A DNA stretch of 64,000 nucleotides from Owenia fusiformis (taxonomy: Eukaryota > Annelida > Polychaeta > Sabellida > Oweniidae): contig CAIIXF020000012.1 of NCBI GenBank assembly GCA_903813345.2, positions 35,880,528 through 35,944,527 on the forward strand. The letters run 5' to 3'. The notes below the pieces were generated by a model. It saw nothing but the letters and a program-made list of their open reading frames with translations. It ran no database searches and was not told the origin of the DNA. Shown here in pieces: positions 38,401 through 47,150 of this stretch (positions are counted from its first letter, which is position 1; each line of letters begins with the position of its first letter). The translations under genes were made by a program, and so were the position numbers.

Positions 38401-39180
38401 GCGGTTGTTGATCCGCATTTTAGATTCGATGATAATGAATGGTTCATTAATACGTCATCTTAACAAGCGTGGTATTCAGGTGAGTCATTATTCAGGGCTC
38501 TCTTTACATTGAAACCTATGAGGGGCAGAACCTGTATAACATAAAATGCTTCCCCTGTATTTCTATGTCCGCCATTAAAAATTCTCCACTAAAATTCTTT
38601 AAAACGTTCCGCAAGAGATAACAAAACCGTTAAAATGAAAAATTAATTTGGTTTTAAAACGACAGCAAGATTCTCCACACAAAAAATCCTGGGCAGGACG
38701 CTGCAATTATTGTATCGTAACCTCCCTGTGGTCATGATGACTTTATTGCTGCTGAAGGGCGATAGAAATCATTTTTCAATAAAGATGGCAGTACAATCTT
38801 TTTTTACTGTATATATATGACAGGTGCAATAGTTTCAATATTGTTATTATCTAAATCTGTAAATATGAGGCTCAATTGCTTAATATTGCATATAATACTC
38901 TTTAATTCCCATTAACTCCTTTTACTTGTTACAAATCTTCACAAGTGTGTGCAAAAGTTAAAAATAAAGATTAATTTGAAAAAATATTTCATTTCAGACT
39001 TACTTCTGGGTGCTAAACGAAGACTCTGAGTTTGAAAAAGCATTTAATTATGGTGCAGTAGGTGTTATGACAGACTTTCCCACAAAGCTGAAAAATTGGT
39101 TAGAGCTACATCCGCAAAATACCATGACACGTCAAGATGAACACTCAGTGCAAAATGGACGTTTGTTAGAAACAAATTAG
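8441..39180 (+). CDS. GDPD1: Glycerophosphodiester phosphodiesterase, GDPD1/GDPD3 (GDE4/GDE7) type, nine coding exons
   Basis: Membrane enzyme of the lysophospholipase D type that hydrolyses glycerophosphodiesters and lysophospholipids. Coding exons: 8441-8594, 11425-11467, 31438-31573, 34721-34766, 35850-35971, 36478-36567, 37167-37300, 38365-38479, 38998-39180. All introns are GT-AG and phases agree, giving 340 residues; the human homologue is about 314. Seen: a hydrophobic N-terminal helix (about residues 7-29), the family signature HRGG then GENLENT (H49), ELDCHIT (E76, D78), SHD (H91), INVDIK, a second hydrophobic segment with TGLLPF, and VMTDFP near the C terminus. A splice acceptor ending at 8,400 suggests an upstream 5' UTR exon. 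Introns 1 and 2 are 2.8 and 20 kb. Oddities: six extra exon-7-like units (see 36,588-37,226). The family is certain; GDPD1 versus GDPD3 is not resolved. Confidence 0.93.
9176..10985. mobile_element. Putative DNA transposon rich in CCCGCG repeats (carrying a nested MITE)
   Basis: Both ends read inward as CAG(A/T)(G/A)CTGTCAA and are flanked by CATGTA (9,170-9,175 and 10,986-10,991), a candidate target duplication. Both subterminal parts (about 9,185-9,297 and 10,650-10,965) carry many copies of TCCCGCGAA(A/G)TCCCGC. No transposase frame is evident, so it is probably non-autonomous. The ends are my inference from short matches. Confidence 0.5.
9923..10507. mobile_element. Foldback MITE with about 180-bp terminal inverted repeats and TA target site
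   Basis: The left end CAGGGTGGTCAAAAAATGG and the reverse complement of the right end (…TTTGACCACCCTG) match over roughly 180 bp with scattered differences. The element is flanked by TA on both sides (9,921-9,922 and 10,508-10,509), as in Tc1/mariner-type insertions. The interior has no transposase. Confidence 0.8.
11476..11560 (+). repeat. 30-bp tandem repeat, three copies
   Basis: Units of AATAAAATATCCCC(T/C)TCTCCCAT begin 9 bp after the end of GDPD exon 2. Long cytosine runs lie nearby at about 11,617-11,631 and 11,720-11,731. Confidence 0.8.
11806..12045 (+). repeat. 30-bp minisatellite, about eight copies
   Basis: Units of TTGCACCCATTTGAATATTG followed by ATAATTCACC. The last copies are diverged or carry a small insertion. 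The short reverse-strand open frame here only translates the repeat. Confidence 0.9.
12440..12965. mobile_element. Foldback repeat element (dispersed family)
   Basis: A left arm near 12,490-12,700 (ACATCCCTATATACTTTATT) is matched in inverse by 12,800-12,960 (AAAGTAAACAGGCATGTAGT). Related copies occur at 26,400-26,640 in the same orientation as the left arm and at 35,270-35,490 in the opposite orientation. No coding capacity. Confidence 0.6.
12966..14832. other. GDPD intron 2, nothing coding seen
   Basis: AT-rich. A perfect inverted repeat with 10-nt arms lies at 14,330-14,350 (GGGAGATATT, its complement after one base), about 480 bp past the stop of the nested minus-strand gene. TGTTACCACCAGAAG…GTGACATATTG at 14,615-14,645 belongs to a short dispersed palindromic family. 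Confidence 0.4.
14833..16032 (-). CDS. Repeat-rich IQ-motif protein nested in GDPD intron 2
   Basis: Single coding exon of 399 residues, antisense to its host gene. The start ATG at 16,032 is chosen because a good acceptor (TTTTTTACTTCCAG) lies 13 bp upstream, implying a non-coding 5' exon. Residues 129-248 hold three roughly 40-residue repeats with SRRNS(V/T)E basophilic phosphorylation-like sites. Residues 245-300 hold four 14-residue repeats (ASPKQESRRSSLFL type). A motif K-(I/F/L)-x-x-(F/L)-F recurs seven times, at 39, 67, 94, 142, 182, 222 and 304. The C terminus has an IQ calmodulin-binding-like motif (IQTKYRAHRER, 360-370) and a second degenerate one at 383-393. I do not recognise a family. 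The sustained repeat structure and in-frame variation indicate a real protein, possibly a phosphorylated, calmodulin-binding scaffold. Confidence 0.75.
   Translation of the reverse strand: MSSPRPSKRKSGGFFNKDTIGDSFSGVLGNFSLNDTTNKIQGFFSSGNQEKEGRHRHHSPETTCKEKIKGFFSPGAQKKHGSHGSHGNVNITSKIQGFFLSENPNCKHNHRSPIRNDNKSTTFLATPNPGSRRNSTEIVQTKLKTLFNTDDDLNANESKGTTFLTPPKSESRRNSVESVQEKIKSFFNDSDDQNANGNKSNTLLSPPKQGPRRNSVELVQEKFTTLFQSSTDKNDNSGKRTLHLASPKQESRRSSLFLPSPKQESRRSSLFLASPKQESRRNSLFLASPKQETRRSSVVMVQEKFKKLFNNDDDDNDPNGNECHAYEKNQSSPPGNNDQECSKKGKKHDKLHRQDSAKVIQTKYRAHRERKQFKEMRQAASTISRAYRRYQRKSKGFRV
16033..16854. other. Upstream of the nested gene; internal duplication
   Basis: About 16,470-16,530 and 16,600-16,665 share TTTTTTTTCAAAATGATCTACAAG-like text (…CAAGTTCTCAG(A/C)AGTT…AATCTGACT), a diverged direct repeat. 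A copy of the TGTCAACACCAAAAGTGGTGACA palindromic family is at 16,336-16,358. The promoter was not identified. Confidence 0.45.
16855..17170 (+). repeat. Dispersed repeat, copy 1
   Basis: Shares the order GGTTGATTCC…TTGTATTG(G/A)ACAGATAA…AGCCACCTG…GGTGA…AACT…GTAACTACT with 38,055-38,360 in the same orientation. It is probably an old transposon fragment. Confidence 0.6.
17171..19400. other. GDPD intron 2, nothing coding seen
   Basis: Strongly AT-rich. The only recognisable item is a TTATGTCACCACCAAGCAA… GTGACATATTG copy at 18,945-18,976 (dispersed palindromic family). Confidence 0.4.
19401..19460 (+). repeat. 20-bp tandem repeat, three copies
   Basis: Units ATTAATC(A/G)AAGGATCATATA begin at 19,401, 19,421 and 19,441; the last is diverged. 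Confidence 0.8.
20150..20300 (+). repeat. Degenerate ~33-bp tandem repeat, about five copies
   Basis: Units carry GTGCACTCATATTT followed by A-rich spacer and ATGTT. The open frame spanning it has no other support. Confidence 0.6.
20301..25399. other. GDPD intron 2, nothing coding seen
   Basis: AT-rich. About 20,915-20,985 has AAAAGTGAACCCC twice and ends in TCCTGGCTACGGGCCTG, which looks like the end of an old transposon. Segments at 24,395-24,420 and 24,750-24,785 both read TGTGACAACC(A/T)… CCCAAAGGAACATC, a diverged direct repeat about 360 bp apart. Confidence 0.4.
25380..25650 (+). repeat. Degenerate GTGTTCACATT repeat region, copy 1
   Basis: Several AGGTGTTCACATT / GAGGTGTTTGTATTAAA units. 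A similar region (GTGTTCACT units) is at 31,645-31,805. Confidence 0.6.
25651..27061. other. GDPD intron 2, nothing coding seen
   Basis: Contains the partial foldback family copy at 26,400-26,640. No exon or RNA gene recognised. Confidence 0.4.
27211..27770 (+). repeat. 55-bp satellite, about ten copies, copy A
   Basis: Unit contains ATCATTTAATCATTAGACAT then TCCAATGTAA(C/A)CAGTTATATT and AACCCATTTTTAA. The period is 55 bp (motif ends at 27,240, 27,295, 27,350). Confidence 0.95.
28397..28956 (+). repeat. 55-bp satellite, copy B
   Basis: Same array as at 27,211, carried in the second 1,186-bp duplicate with the same variant units in the same order. Confidence 0.95.
29583..30142 (+). repeat. 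55-bp satellite, copy C
   Basis: Same array in the third 1,186-bp duplicate, again with the same variant order. Confidence 0.95.
30770..30915 (+). repeat. ~23-bp degenerate tandem repeat, about six copies
   Basis: Units of the form TTTTCTACAATGAAAAATGTTGAA. Confidence 0.8.
31140..31430 (+). repeat. ~19-bp degenerate minisatellite abutting GDPD exon 3
   Basis: About fifteen units of TATAATATTTGTACATTTG run to within a few bases of the exon 3 acceptor (TATTTCCAG, ending 31,437), so the array supplies much of the branch-point region. Confidence 0.8.
31645..31805 (+). repeat. Degenerate GTGTTCACT repeat region, copy 2
   Basis: Units such as AGTGTTCACT and AGGTGTTCA(C/T)T, related to the region at 25,380-25,650. 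Confidence 0.6.
31846..32172 (+). repeat. 108-bp tandem repeat, three copies
   Basis: GGTAATACTCTATTAATTC begins at 31,846, 31,954 and 32,062. The third copy has a short insertion (TTAAAG) and a few changes. Confidence 0.93.
32455..32800 (+). repeat. Degenerate ~30-bp repeat
   Basis: Alternating modules like CCGCAAAAACTA(C/T)… and TTTT(A/C)AAAATCT. It produces a lysine- and leucine-rich open frame that I do not regard as a gene. Confidence 0.5.
33357..33958. mobile_element. Foldback MITE with TTAA target site
   Basis: Arms of about 210 bp (33,357-33,560 and 33,760-33,958) are inverted copies of each other. The element begins AGGAATATTCCT and ends with the same palindrome, flanked by TTAA at 33,353-33,356 and 33,959-33,962. 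TTAA duplication is typical of piggyBac-type transposition. No transposase inside; the open frames on both strands are shadows of the arms. Confidence 0.8.
33963..34720. other. GDPD intron 3, nothing coding seen
   Basis: About 34,518-34,600 has ATGTCACCACCACATGG and its inverse GGCAGGTGGTGACAT, a member of the dispersed palindromic family also at 14,615, 16,336 and 18,945. Confidence 0.4.
35270..35490 (-). mobile_element. Copy of the foldback family at 12,440-12,965
   Basis: AAAGTAAACAGGCATGGAGT… matches the right arm of the element at 12,800-12,960. Only one arm is clear. Confidence 0.5.
35620..35845 (+). repeat. ~25-bp degenerate minisatellite abutting GDPD exon 5
   Basis: Units of TTTTATTGTATATTCCA(G/T)(A/T)AT run up to the real acceptor ATATTCCAG at 35,849. 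Several units contain acceptor-like TATTCCAG or TATTCCAT, so the array is made of near copies of the 3' splice site. Confidence 0.8.
36588..37226 (+). repeat. 90-bp repeat made of splice acceptor plus start of GDPD exon 7, seven copies
   Basis: Exon-like starts (after TTTTTCAG or TTCCAG) are at 36,627, 36,717, 36,807, 36,897, 36,987, 37,077 and 37,167. Each unit is intron end (TTTGCCTTTACAAATGTTCATATTTTTCAG) plus the first 60 or so bases of exon 7. Ninety bases is 30 codons and no copy has an in-frame stop, so all seven units form one open frame into the true exon. Each 30-residue unit contains NPDIGILCSASE and the hydrophobic run CIRIVLLFFAFTNVHIF. Splicing at the last acceptor gives the normal-length enzyme; using earlier ones would add 30 to 180 residues. 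Confidence 0.95.
37301..38054. other. GDPD intron 7, nothing recognised
   Basis: AT-rich, no exon or RNA gene seen. Confidence 0.4.
38055..38360 (+). repeat. Dispersed repeat, copy 2, abutting GDPD exon 8
   Basis: Diverged relative of 16,855-17,170. It ends at the polypyrimidine tract of the exon 8 acceptor (TCTTTTCCAG, ending 38,364). Confidence 0.6.
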
Positions 39181-39749
39181 AAATTGATGATATTAAAAAT
39201 TGAAGTAGTCTAGCTACAAGCCCTTTTAACTCAAACACGGGTGTTAAAACACGAATATACCATGAGCACATGCTTTGAGGATCCGCATTGTTTGAACCTA
39301 CTGCCGAGCACACTTATACATTAAGACCCGTTACACAGTCATGATACCGCCGAGCAAGCTCATTGCATCATCGGGTCTGCTTTACCCCCGTGTCAAAGCC
39401 AGTTGTTAGAGTAGATATTCCAGGATTGAAGCGAGACCAAAATTAAAGATGTTTGATATCACTCCCCTCCAAAATTTGCATTATTACTTTGAGATTTGAT
39501 CCAAAATTCAAAATGGCTAGTTTCAGAATGAGAATCTTTTTGAAAAAGTTATTAGTAAACAGATATAAGACATATTTGTGTATTGTGATTTGTTTCCCTG
39601 TGGAGTTGCTGTTTCTATAGTAACCAATGCCTTGGCTTTATTAAGTCACAATCAAAAGTGCGAATAAATTTAAGCTTTAGTAAAAAGTGTAGTGCAGTAG
39701 TGTAATATGACAGTCTAGTCCTTCGTGATATTATGCAATGATTACCTAT
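39181..39749 (+). other. 3' UTR and downstream region of the GDPD gene
   Basis: AATAAA occurs at about 39,664. No other supported feature. Confidence 0.4.
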
Positions 39750-40005
39750 TTCAGCCTGGCCAAGTTCAGATTATCCAAACTCAAACTTGCTGATCTTAGA
39801 TTGGCCAGATATGATTAAATTCACAATAGCAAGCTTCAAAGTGGTTAAAGTTTAACTGGCCAAATTCAAATCGATCGATACCAGATTGGCCAATTTGAAA
39901 TTGGTTGAGTTCAGAATAGCCAAGTTTAGTTTAGCCAAATTTAGACAGGTCAAGTTCAGACAGTCCAAATTTAAATTTACAACTGTCCAAATTTAGACTT
40001 AACTG
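39750..40005 (+). repeat. Degenerate GGCCAAATTCAGA repeat
   Basis: About fifteen imperfect modules of TGGCCAAGTTCAGA / AGCCAAATTTAGA, irregular spacing of 15-20 bp. Confidence 0.55.
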
Positions 40006-42257
40006 AGGTAGTTTCGCTATTTATACTTCCTACGATATTCATTTAATGTAAAAAAGTTTTTTAAAAAAAGTACAGATTTACAAGGCTCTAGTCTGAGCTC
40101 TTGAAGAGAGCTGTGTCCTCAGTAATATAAAGTAGGACATTGTTAAATAGAATTCTTAAGAAAAAAAGCACATGTAGTAATAGTGCATTGCATTATTAGG
40201 TGATAGCTTGTAGATCTTAAATGCTATGCTCTGTTCTTCATATTGTATGTACTTAAGTAATATGTATTCTATTTCTTTCATTACCAGGGTAAAGTATGCA
40301 GGATGCACACGTTTTTGTTTGTTTTCTGGCTATTTCAAAATGGCTTAAGTTGATTTTTAAATCTATACAGTTAAGTATGAATGAATGGTGTAATTGAAAT
40401 GCAATTAAATTCCATATCTGAACGCCTATCTTATTAGAACATCCCTCAAATGAATAAGAACACCTTTTTGTAGAGGTGTCACAGATACAAGATTTTGTTC
40501 CGACCCATGGAATTACACTCTGAGCCATTCCGATTTTTTTGTTGTTCCTGACATCTGAACTTTTTGTTATCTTCCTTGATTTCCTGTGTAGTAATCTGAA
40601 ATTTGAACATTTGTTAATCTTAATATTTTTGACCAGGCCTAGTGGCGTTCAGATAAGAGAAATTATACTGTACAGGTATATGTAATATTGTTAACTCATA
40701 TGACTACATTAAGTTTTGAGTCATAGTAAAATGCGTCAATAATGTTGAAGAGAAAACAATTTTTTGCATTAATAATTCCTTGAAGTGTGCAGTATACAGA
40801 TATTTATATATACGAGTAGATATTTGTGTGCATTATAGCGATAGATATTCACGAGTAGTACTTCTATATATCTATTCATATGTTATATAGAATATATCAC
40901 TGCGATTCATACATGTATGGAAATGCATATGTAATACATATATATTCATTTATAGATTTGTGACCGGTAGTGTTTGGTATCAGTCACAAGTTGTTACACG
41001 TTTGTAATAACAACATTTTGTGATACCTATAGATATGTAACATGTTTTTTAATTGTAATTGTAACATTCTCACTGTTGAGAATGAAATAGATATTTAGAT
41101 TTGATTCTACAGTGCAATTTCTTAGAAAAACGTTGAATCCCTTCGTTTTTAGATGAATGTTTCATAGGGATTCCAAAATTTTTTTTTGCTTTGTCATAAC
41201 ACCAACAGATCTACAAAAGGACATCATCAAAAATCTGATAAAAATATTTTACTGAGATGAACTTTAACTTCATATTTTTTAACTTGTCTCTCATAGGTCG
41301 ACACCGGTCGGACCTAAATATTTTAATTATACTTTTTTTAAAATTGTATTTTCCATTTTTGGTGTGAGACTCAAATAAATCAATAAATATACAGTAACAT
41401 ACATATAATTTTTGTTGTATTTTATTACTGTAACAACGTATATATCAAGTCATGATGTGCAGGCATAAAATATTATCCGATGTTCATAAACAATAGGGAG
41501 TTAACGCTTGCAATGTTTTTCACAACCTAAACGTGAACGGAAAATATTTAAGCGATGTAATTTATATGGGCGATTGGTCATACGTATAGGTTGGCGTTTC
41601 GATTTTATATGCAAGCTTAAACTCCCTGTCATCACTGCAAACTTAAAGGATGTAATTCAAAAAATTTCCACAATAAATAGATGAAGCCTCCAGCCAAAGC
41701 TATGTTTAATATCATGAGTGTCATGTTAAATGTATAGAATCCATGAAATACATTATACAATCCATGAAATACATCATTTATTCCATCATGGGCATTCAAT
41801 AGATTGAAAGCACATGATTCCATGAAATACATTTTACAATACATGTTATATCGGGTGGATAAAAAAACGTCCCGAACTTTGAGAGTTAATATCTCAGAAA
41901 CTATAAATAGTATATAAGTGAAACTTTCAGTATTATAACTTCATCCTATTGCCTCTCAGACCTGAAAGTTTTAATGCAGTACCTTTAGTATTAACAACAC
42001 AACGTTAAAAATAAAAAGTATGGTCCAAAAATGAAATGCCGGGCATTAAACTTGTCAACTAGGTGTTGAGTTGTAAATGTGTCTTCTTGGAATAGAAAAA
42101 ACAGTTATATTATGTTGTCTAGCTACATTGTAGACATCGCCTAGTCAAAATATACATTCCTGAAAGTCCATTGGTGTACTGTCTTGCAATTGTACTGTCT
42201 AAGTTGAAGCCCGTTTTCGAGAACGTAGTGAGAACTAGTTTGGTGTGGTAGTAGGGG
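40006..42257. other. Intergenic, nothing coding recognised
   Basis: A sequence starting at 41,855 (GGGTGGATAAAAAAACGTCC, then CTCAGAAACT) looks like the end of a DNA transposon, but I could not find its partner end. Confidence 0.4.
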
Positions 42258-42828
42258 AATAATAGACAGGTTCCAATTTCAGAATATCTCAAGGGAAAAA
42301 GTTTATGAGGCATTTTTCAGAAAAAGCAACAGACCTATTTTTTCTGGATCAGTTTTTCATGCTGATAAAGATATTAAAAGATGACAGCTCAACGAGGTGG
42401 TCACGACACTGAATTTTAGCGTTTTTACCCCCCTAGGAAATTATCTTAGGGGGTACTATAATATTAGTTCATAACTCAAAGGATATATAAACTATTGTTC
42501 TGAGTTCTACAGCATACATTGTTAGTACAGAGATGAATACTATCCTTAAATTATAGGTTGATATCTTTGTTGGTTTCGAAAAAATACAATTTATTAGAAA
42601 AAAATATGCAATTTTTGTCATTTTTTCTTGCTTATTTTATATTTGTAGCTTCAAGCAAAATATGATAACTTTAACAGCTCAAAGTAGTATTCTAACAACA
42701 TTCCCAAGCTATGTGTGATATTGTAATACATCTATTATAGTGATGAAGTACTATTTTGTAATTTTAATATGACTTTATAGTGCCCTACCCCTGGTAAATA
42801 GAAGAAAGTTGGTGTGGTTTTCTTCTGG
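42258..42828 (+). repeat. Left inverted arm
   Basis: Reverse complement of 45,882-46,440 with scattered substitutions and small indels. Confidence 0.8.
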
Positions 42829-44040
42829 TTTTAACATTTTATTGACTTCTTAGTTGAAGATACAATCAATTCTGTCAGTTTACCATGAGTAGCTTTACAA
42901 TGGTTAACTATTCCCATGAATAGAGGGTTGGGACCTCAAAAATACCAGAACTGTTAAGTGGCATTCTTGGGCATCCCTCTTCAGAGCATTTTCCTTATAC
43001 TCCGATGAAATCTGCAGGGGATACTATAAGAAACCTATATATCTAAGATACTAATGAAGATACTGAATTCAAATTTTCAGGATTTGGTCCTGGTATGATA
43101 GGTAATCTGTATGACAAAAAGAAAAAACTCTGTTGCCATAGTAACAAGAATACCACACTATTTGTTTCCTAAGAAATGTGTTTTAAGAGGTTTTGTCATT
43201 CTCTTCATATTTTTAATTCTAAATATGTCTACAATGTAGGATGATTAGAATTATGGTAAAGTAATCTTTTCTATTGTTTTATTGTTCTCTAAAACAGAAG
43301 TTGCTATGGCGACACATAGATCATAGAAAAAATGCTGGGATGATCGCTCTATTTGTCAGGAAATTAAAATGGAAACTGAAAAATGAGTTTCTTCCCACCG
43401 AATAGCAATTAATTTGGTAGACCATGGCTGACACGCACAAGAGAAAACGTTTATCAGTTCTATGTCATTTTGTTTTTTTTGTTTTTTTATTTATCGTGGT
43501 CTGGGACTTATAACACCTAATACAGAGTCTTCTCCAACTGCAAAGGAAGGCAAGATTTTATTAATGAACATTCATATATCTCAACAAATATGGCCAAAGA
43601 TTTGGACAATGATGAGGAAACTCTGAGGGAAAATTAGACGAAATATTAATGTGAGTGGTCCAAAAATAACACTAACATGTTTTGGAAAAGTTATGCTCTC
43701 GGATGACTCAGTGCTCATTTAAGGATAGTCTGAATCAGGTTAATCACGTTTTTAACCTAATTGCACCCCTTCCCCAAACCCCCAAATTTTGACTAAATTG
43801 TCGAAAAGTAGCAAACAACATTCATTAAAGATCAATATGGCTATTTCGCTTCTATGTCATAAAGATATGATACGATCTCAGGTCAATCAATAAATTTCAC
43901 AAGTGACACTCTATCTTATGAAGAAAATACTATCGTATTTGAAGACATGTCAAAAATTTGGTTACCCTTTGCATTCGTTTGACTTCACTTCTTAAAAAAG
44001 AGCTTCGTCTTCACTCTTTCAAACTAAAATAAACCTGTGA

Positions 44041-44410
44041 ACTCACCGCCCCAATCAGTGTTCGTCGGCCAAATTTGACATGCGCATATTTAATTTGATA
44101 ATAAAGTCAATTGGACTTGTAGATATTTCACTAGCAATCAACCCATCAATATATTTTTTTAAAGTTGTTGACCTCATTTTCACCAAAAATGGAATCATTT
44201 TAACAATGTTTGATGCATTACTATTCTTTATTTTAATGTATCAAATAGCTCTTGAAAAGAAACTGAATTCCCCTAAGATTAGTGTTCCCCATGTTATTTC
44301 CCCTTTGAAAAAATTCGTGCTGTCCATTGGTTTCAGTTCATTTTGGTCATCCAAATTCAGTGTCTTTAAAGTCCCTGGAGCAATCCACTTTTCCTCTTAG
44401 GAAATATAAC
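44041..44410 (-). pseudogene. Possible decayed coding remnant inside the inverted-arm element
   Basis: On the minus strand two adjacent blocks of about 50-60 codons are open (one with WIAPGTLKTLNLDDQNEL, one with DGLIASEISTSPIDFI), in the same frame and separated by one stop. The composition is more protein-like than neighbouring AT-rich frames, but I recognise no family. A plus-strand frame of 106 codons overlaps. It could be chance. Confidence 0.2.
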
Positions 44411-45881
44411 ATGTCTCAAAGCATATTTTAATTATGCATCCAACAATATAATTAAAGGTTGCATCTTTGGTAAAAACTAGGTCATCATTTTTACTAAAAA
44501 GTATGTTGATTGGGCCATTCCCTTTAATATCAGTCAGGTCTGATTAATCATTATATTTACTCTTCTTGAAGATAATGAATAGATCTAAAAGATATACCGA
44601 TGTTCATGGTCAGAAAATATTCATAATTCAAGTTAGAATTGACCTTTTTTATATAAATGGAAAATAGATGGCATCAAGAAGTTATTCCATTTGGATCAAC
44701 TTAAAACATCATTGGAATGTAACTATATGATCTTATTGACATGTGGATTGTGATTTCACATTAAAATTGTGATCCTTGTAAGAGTAAATGAACTTTTAAA
44801 GGTTTTTCAGCATTTTGTCAATGGGGATTTAGCCCGACCTTTTTTAGACAACCAGAAAATCATTAGAATTTGAATAATGGTAAATAACAGTGCAAATCAA
44901 AGTTGTTTTGATAGAGAATTACTCACAGAATTCAAATATGCCATCAGATGGAAGAAAACGTTAGTTTTTAATGGTTAAAAATGCTGATCTCCTAAAATCT
45001 CATTAAAAACAAGACCTTAACGAGATTTCAAAGCTATATGGAAAAAGGACCATTTTCTGAAGTTGTTTGCGATAACCTACATGCTCCTTTATAACATTAT
45101 TATGTAAATACTATCAAATGCTTTAGTCATGACAGTTGAAGTAAACTGACGTCTTGGTATTTAAATGCAGAATCAGATCTATGTAAACAAAATTGAAAGC
45201 AATTGAAAGTACAATCTCAAATATAATATCTCCCAAAAGATCCACAATATAAATTATTTATTGGTAATGTTGTTTAAAATTCAAAGTGTAAAAAGGGGGA
45301 AATGTTCAAATTCTCCCAAATAATAATAAATAAGTTACACTAAGTTATACAAGTGTGAGGCACCATCAGTGGGAAAGTCATCTTTGGTTAATAAAAAAGA
45401 TTCTTAGCTACTTTTCTAACATATGGCTGTGATGCATCATGGCTTAATGAGGACTCTGCTATATGGTCAGATAATGAGAACTAACAGTTTTACGGAACTT
45501 TTGCCATGTTTTGCACATTGTAAATGACCCTTCTGAATGGGTTATAAAGGAGGTATATATGGCTCAAATGACTCGTGCCCTAGTACATGGGGCACTGAAG
45601 TACATTACTTGTGCATGATGACCACCATAGTCTAGTTGCTCAAATGAGATCAATTGATGATTATAATGTTTAGACTTTATGTCAATGTCCTCTCTAGTAT
45701 GTGATCACACTAGATTTCATTATGATACATGTACTAAATTGAAAACTTACATATAAAATATCTTAAGTCCTATATTCTAGTAATAAATGAATTAGAATGT
45801 CACCTAACATTTGATGATGGTATGAATTTATTGATTTGGTGTCTATCAATACATGTTTCTAACTTAATGCTGCAAAACGAT

Positions 45882-46440
45882 AAAATTCACCACATCCACT
45901 TTCTTCAATTTTCCAGAGGTAGGGCACTATAAAGTCATATTAAAATTACAAAATAGTACTTCATAACTAAAATAGATGTATTACAATACCGCACATAGCT
46001 TGGAAATGTTTTTAGAATACTACTATGAGCTGTTTAAGCTGTCATATTTTGCTTGAAGCTACAAATATAAAATTGGCAAGACAAAAATTGCGTATCTTTT
46101 TCCTGTTTATTGTATTTTTTCTGAGACCAATAAGGGTATCAACCTATAACTTTAGGATAGTATTCATATTTGTACTAGCAATGTATGGTGTACAACTCAG
46201 AACAATAGCTCATATATCCTTTGAGTTATGAACTAGTTTCATAGTACCCCCTAAAATATTTTCCTAGGGGGGTAAAAATGCCAAAATTCAGTGTCGTGAC
46301 CACCCCGTTGAGCTGTCATCTTTTAATATCTTTATCAGCATGAAACATTGATCGAGTGAAAATAGGTCTGTTGCTTTTTCTAAAAAATGCCTCAAAAACT
46401 TGAATTATTAGAATTGGAACCTGTCTATAAAGACAATAAC
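45882..46440 (-). repeat. Right inverted arm
   Basis: Partner of 42,258-42,828. The plus-strand open frame at 46,025 is a shadow of the arm. Confidence 0.8.
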
Positions 46441-47004
46441 AGAAAATATGACAGTTGAATCAAATTGTGACGCCCCTTTTGATTCTCGGTAATTTTTGTC
46501 ACATTAAGTAATGCCTCTATCAAAATTATATGTTACAAACGCTGGGGTAATATCAATTGACAATTTGTTTAACATAAATCCAAATTATTCAGAACATAGT
46601 AGAATGCCCTTGTTTAATAATATGACACCTTTCAAATGGTGAATTGAAACCTCTGGACAAATCGTCTTTTATTTCTTGCCCATTCTTTTTATAATAGCAT
46701 GTTATATTATGGCTATAGCTAGTGACGTCATTTACAATTTCACTTCTCCACTTATTTCACTTCTTTAAAAAGACGTTAGGTGTGTTGACTTTTAATGCAT
46801 CTTTAAGTACAATTTTTTTTAGATGTAATGAATCAGTCATTAATTTTATTCAGTTTTTGATTTTTGTGCTTGCATTTTATGCATTTTATATAACAATCTA
46901 ACGAATTATGTTTTAAGCATTGGATTTGTATTTCTTCTTAGTGTTATGCCATTCTTTATACCGAAACATAGAATAAAATGCACTTTTAGTTTTACCACAT
47001 TGAT
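46441..47004. other. Intergenic, nothing recognised
   Basis: AT-rich, no supported feature. Confidence 0.4.
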
Positions 47005-47150
47005 GCCTGGGTCACATATGCTCCGATCCATCGGCCGCCGCCCGGCCGATTGAGTGTTTTGTTCAATATTGTATTCAATTTTGAACAAAATACTCAATCG
47101 GCCGGGCGCCGTAGTGAAAATCGGAGCAAATGTGACCAAGGCATAAATAT
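47005..47150. mobile_element. Small foldback element, copy 1
   Basis: Imperfect hairpin: GGTCACATATGCTCCGAT… CGGCCGATTGAGTGTTTTGT, then a short loop, then ACAAAATACTCAATCGGCCG… ATCGGAGCAAATGTGACC. Related hairpin at 53,945-54,060. Confidence 0.75.

Larger units (their letters stand above)
42258..46440. mobile_element. Transposon-like structure with ~560-bp inverted arms
   Basis: The left arm 42,258-42,828 (from ATAGACAGGTTCCAATT to CTACCCCTGG…GAAGAAAGT) is matched in inverse by 45,882-46,440. The arms are about 80-85% similar by eye and include the CCCCCTAGG…CCTAGGGGGG stretch facing both ways. The 3-kb interior has short open frames only (see 44,041-44,410). No transposase or terminal duplication was identified, so this is either a degraded autonomous element or a non-autonomous foldback transposon. 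Confidence 0.75.

Noticed and set aside
41855-42110. Left end of a DNA transposon (GGGTGGATAAAAAAACG)
   Set aside because: No matching inverted end was found in the window, so the element boundaries cannot be supported.
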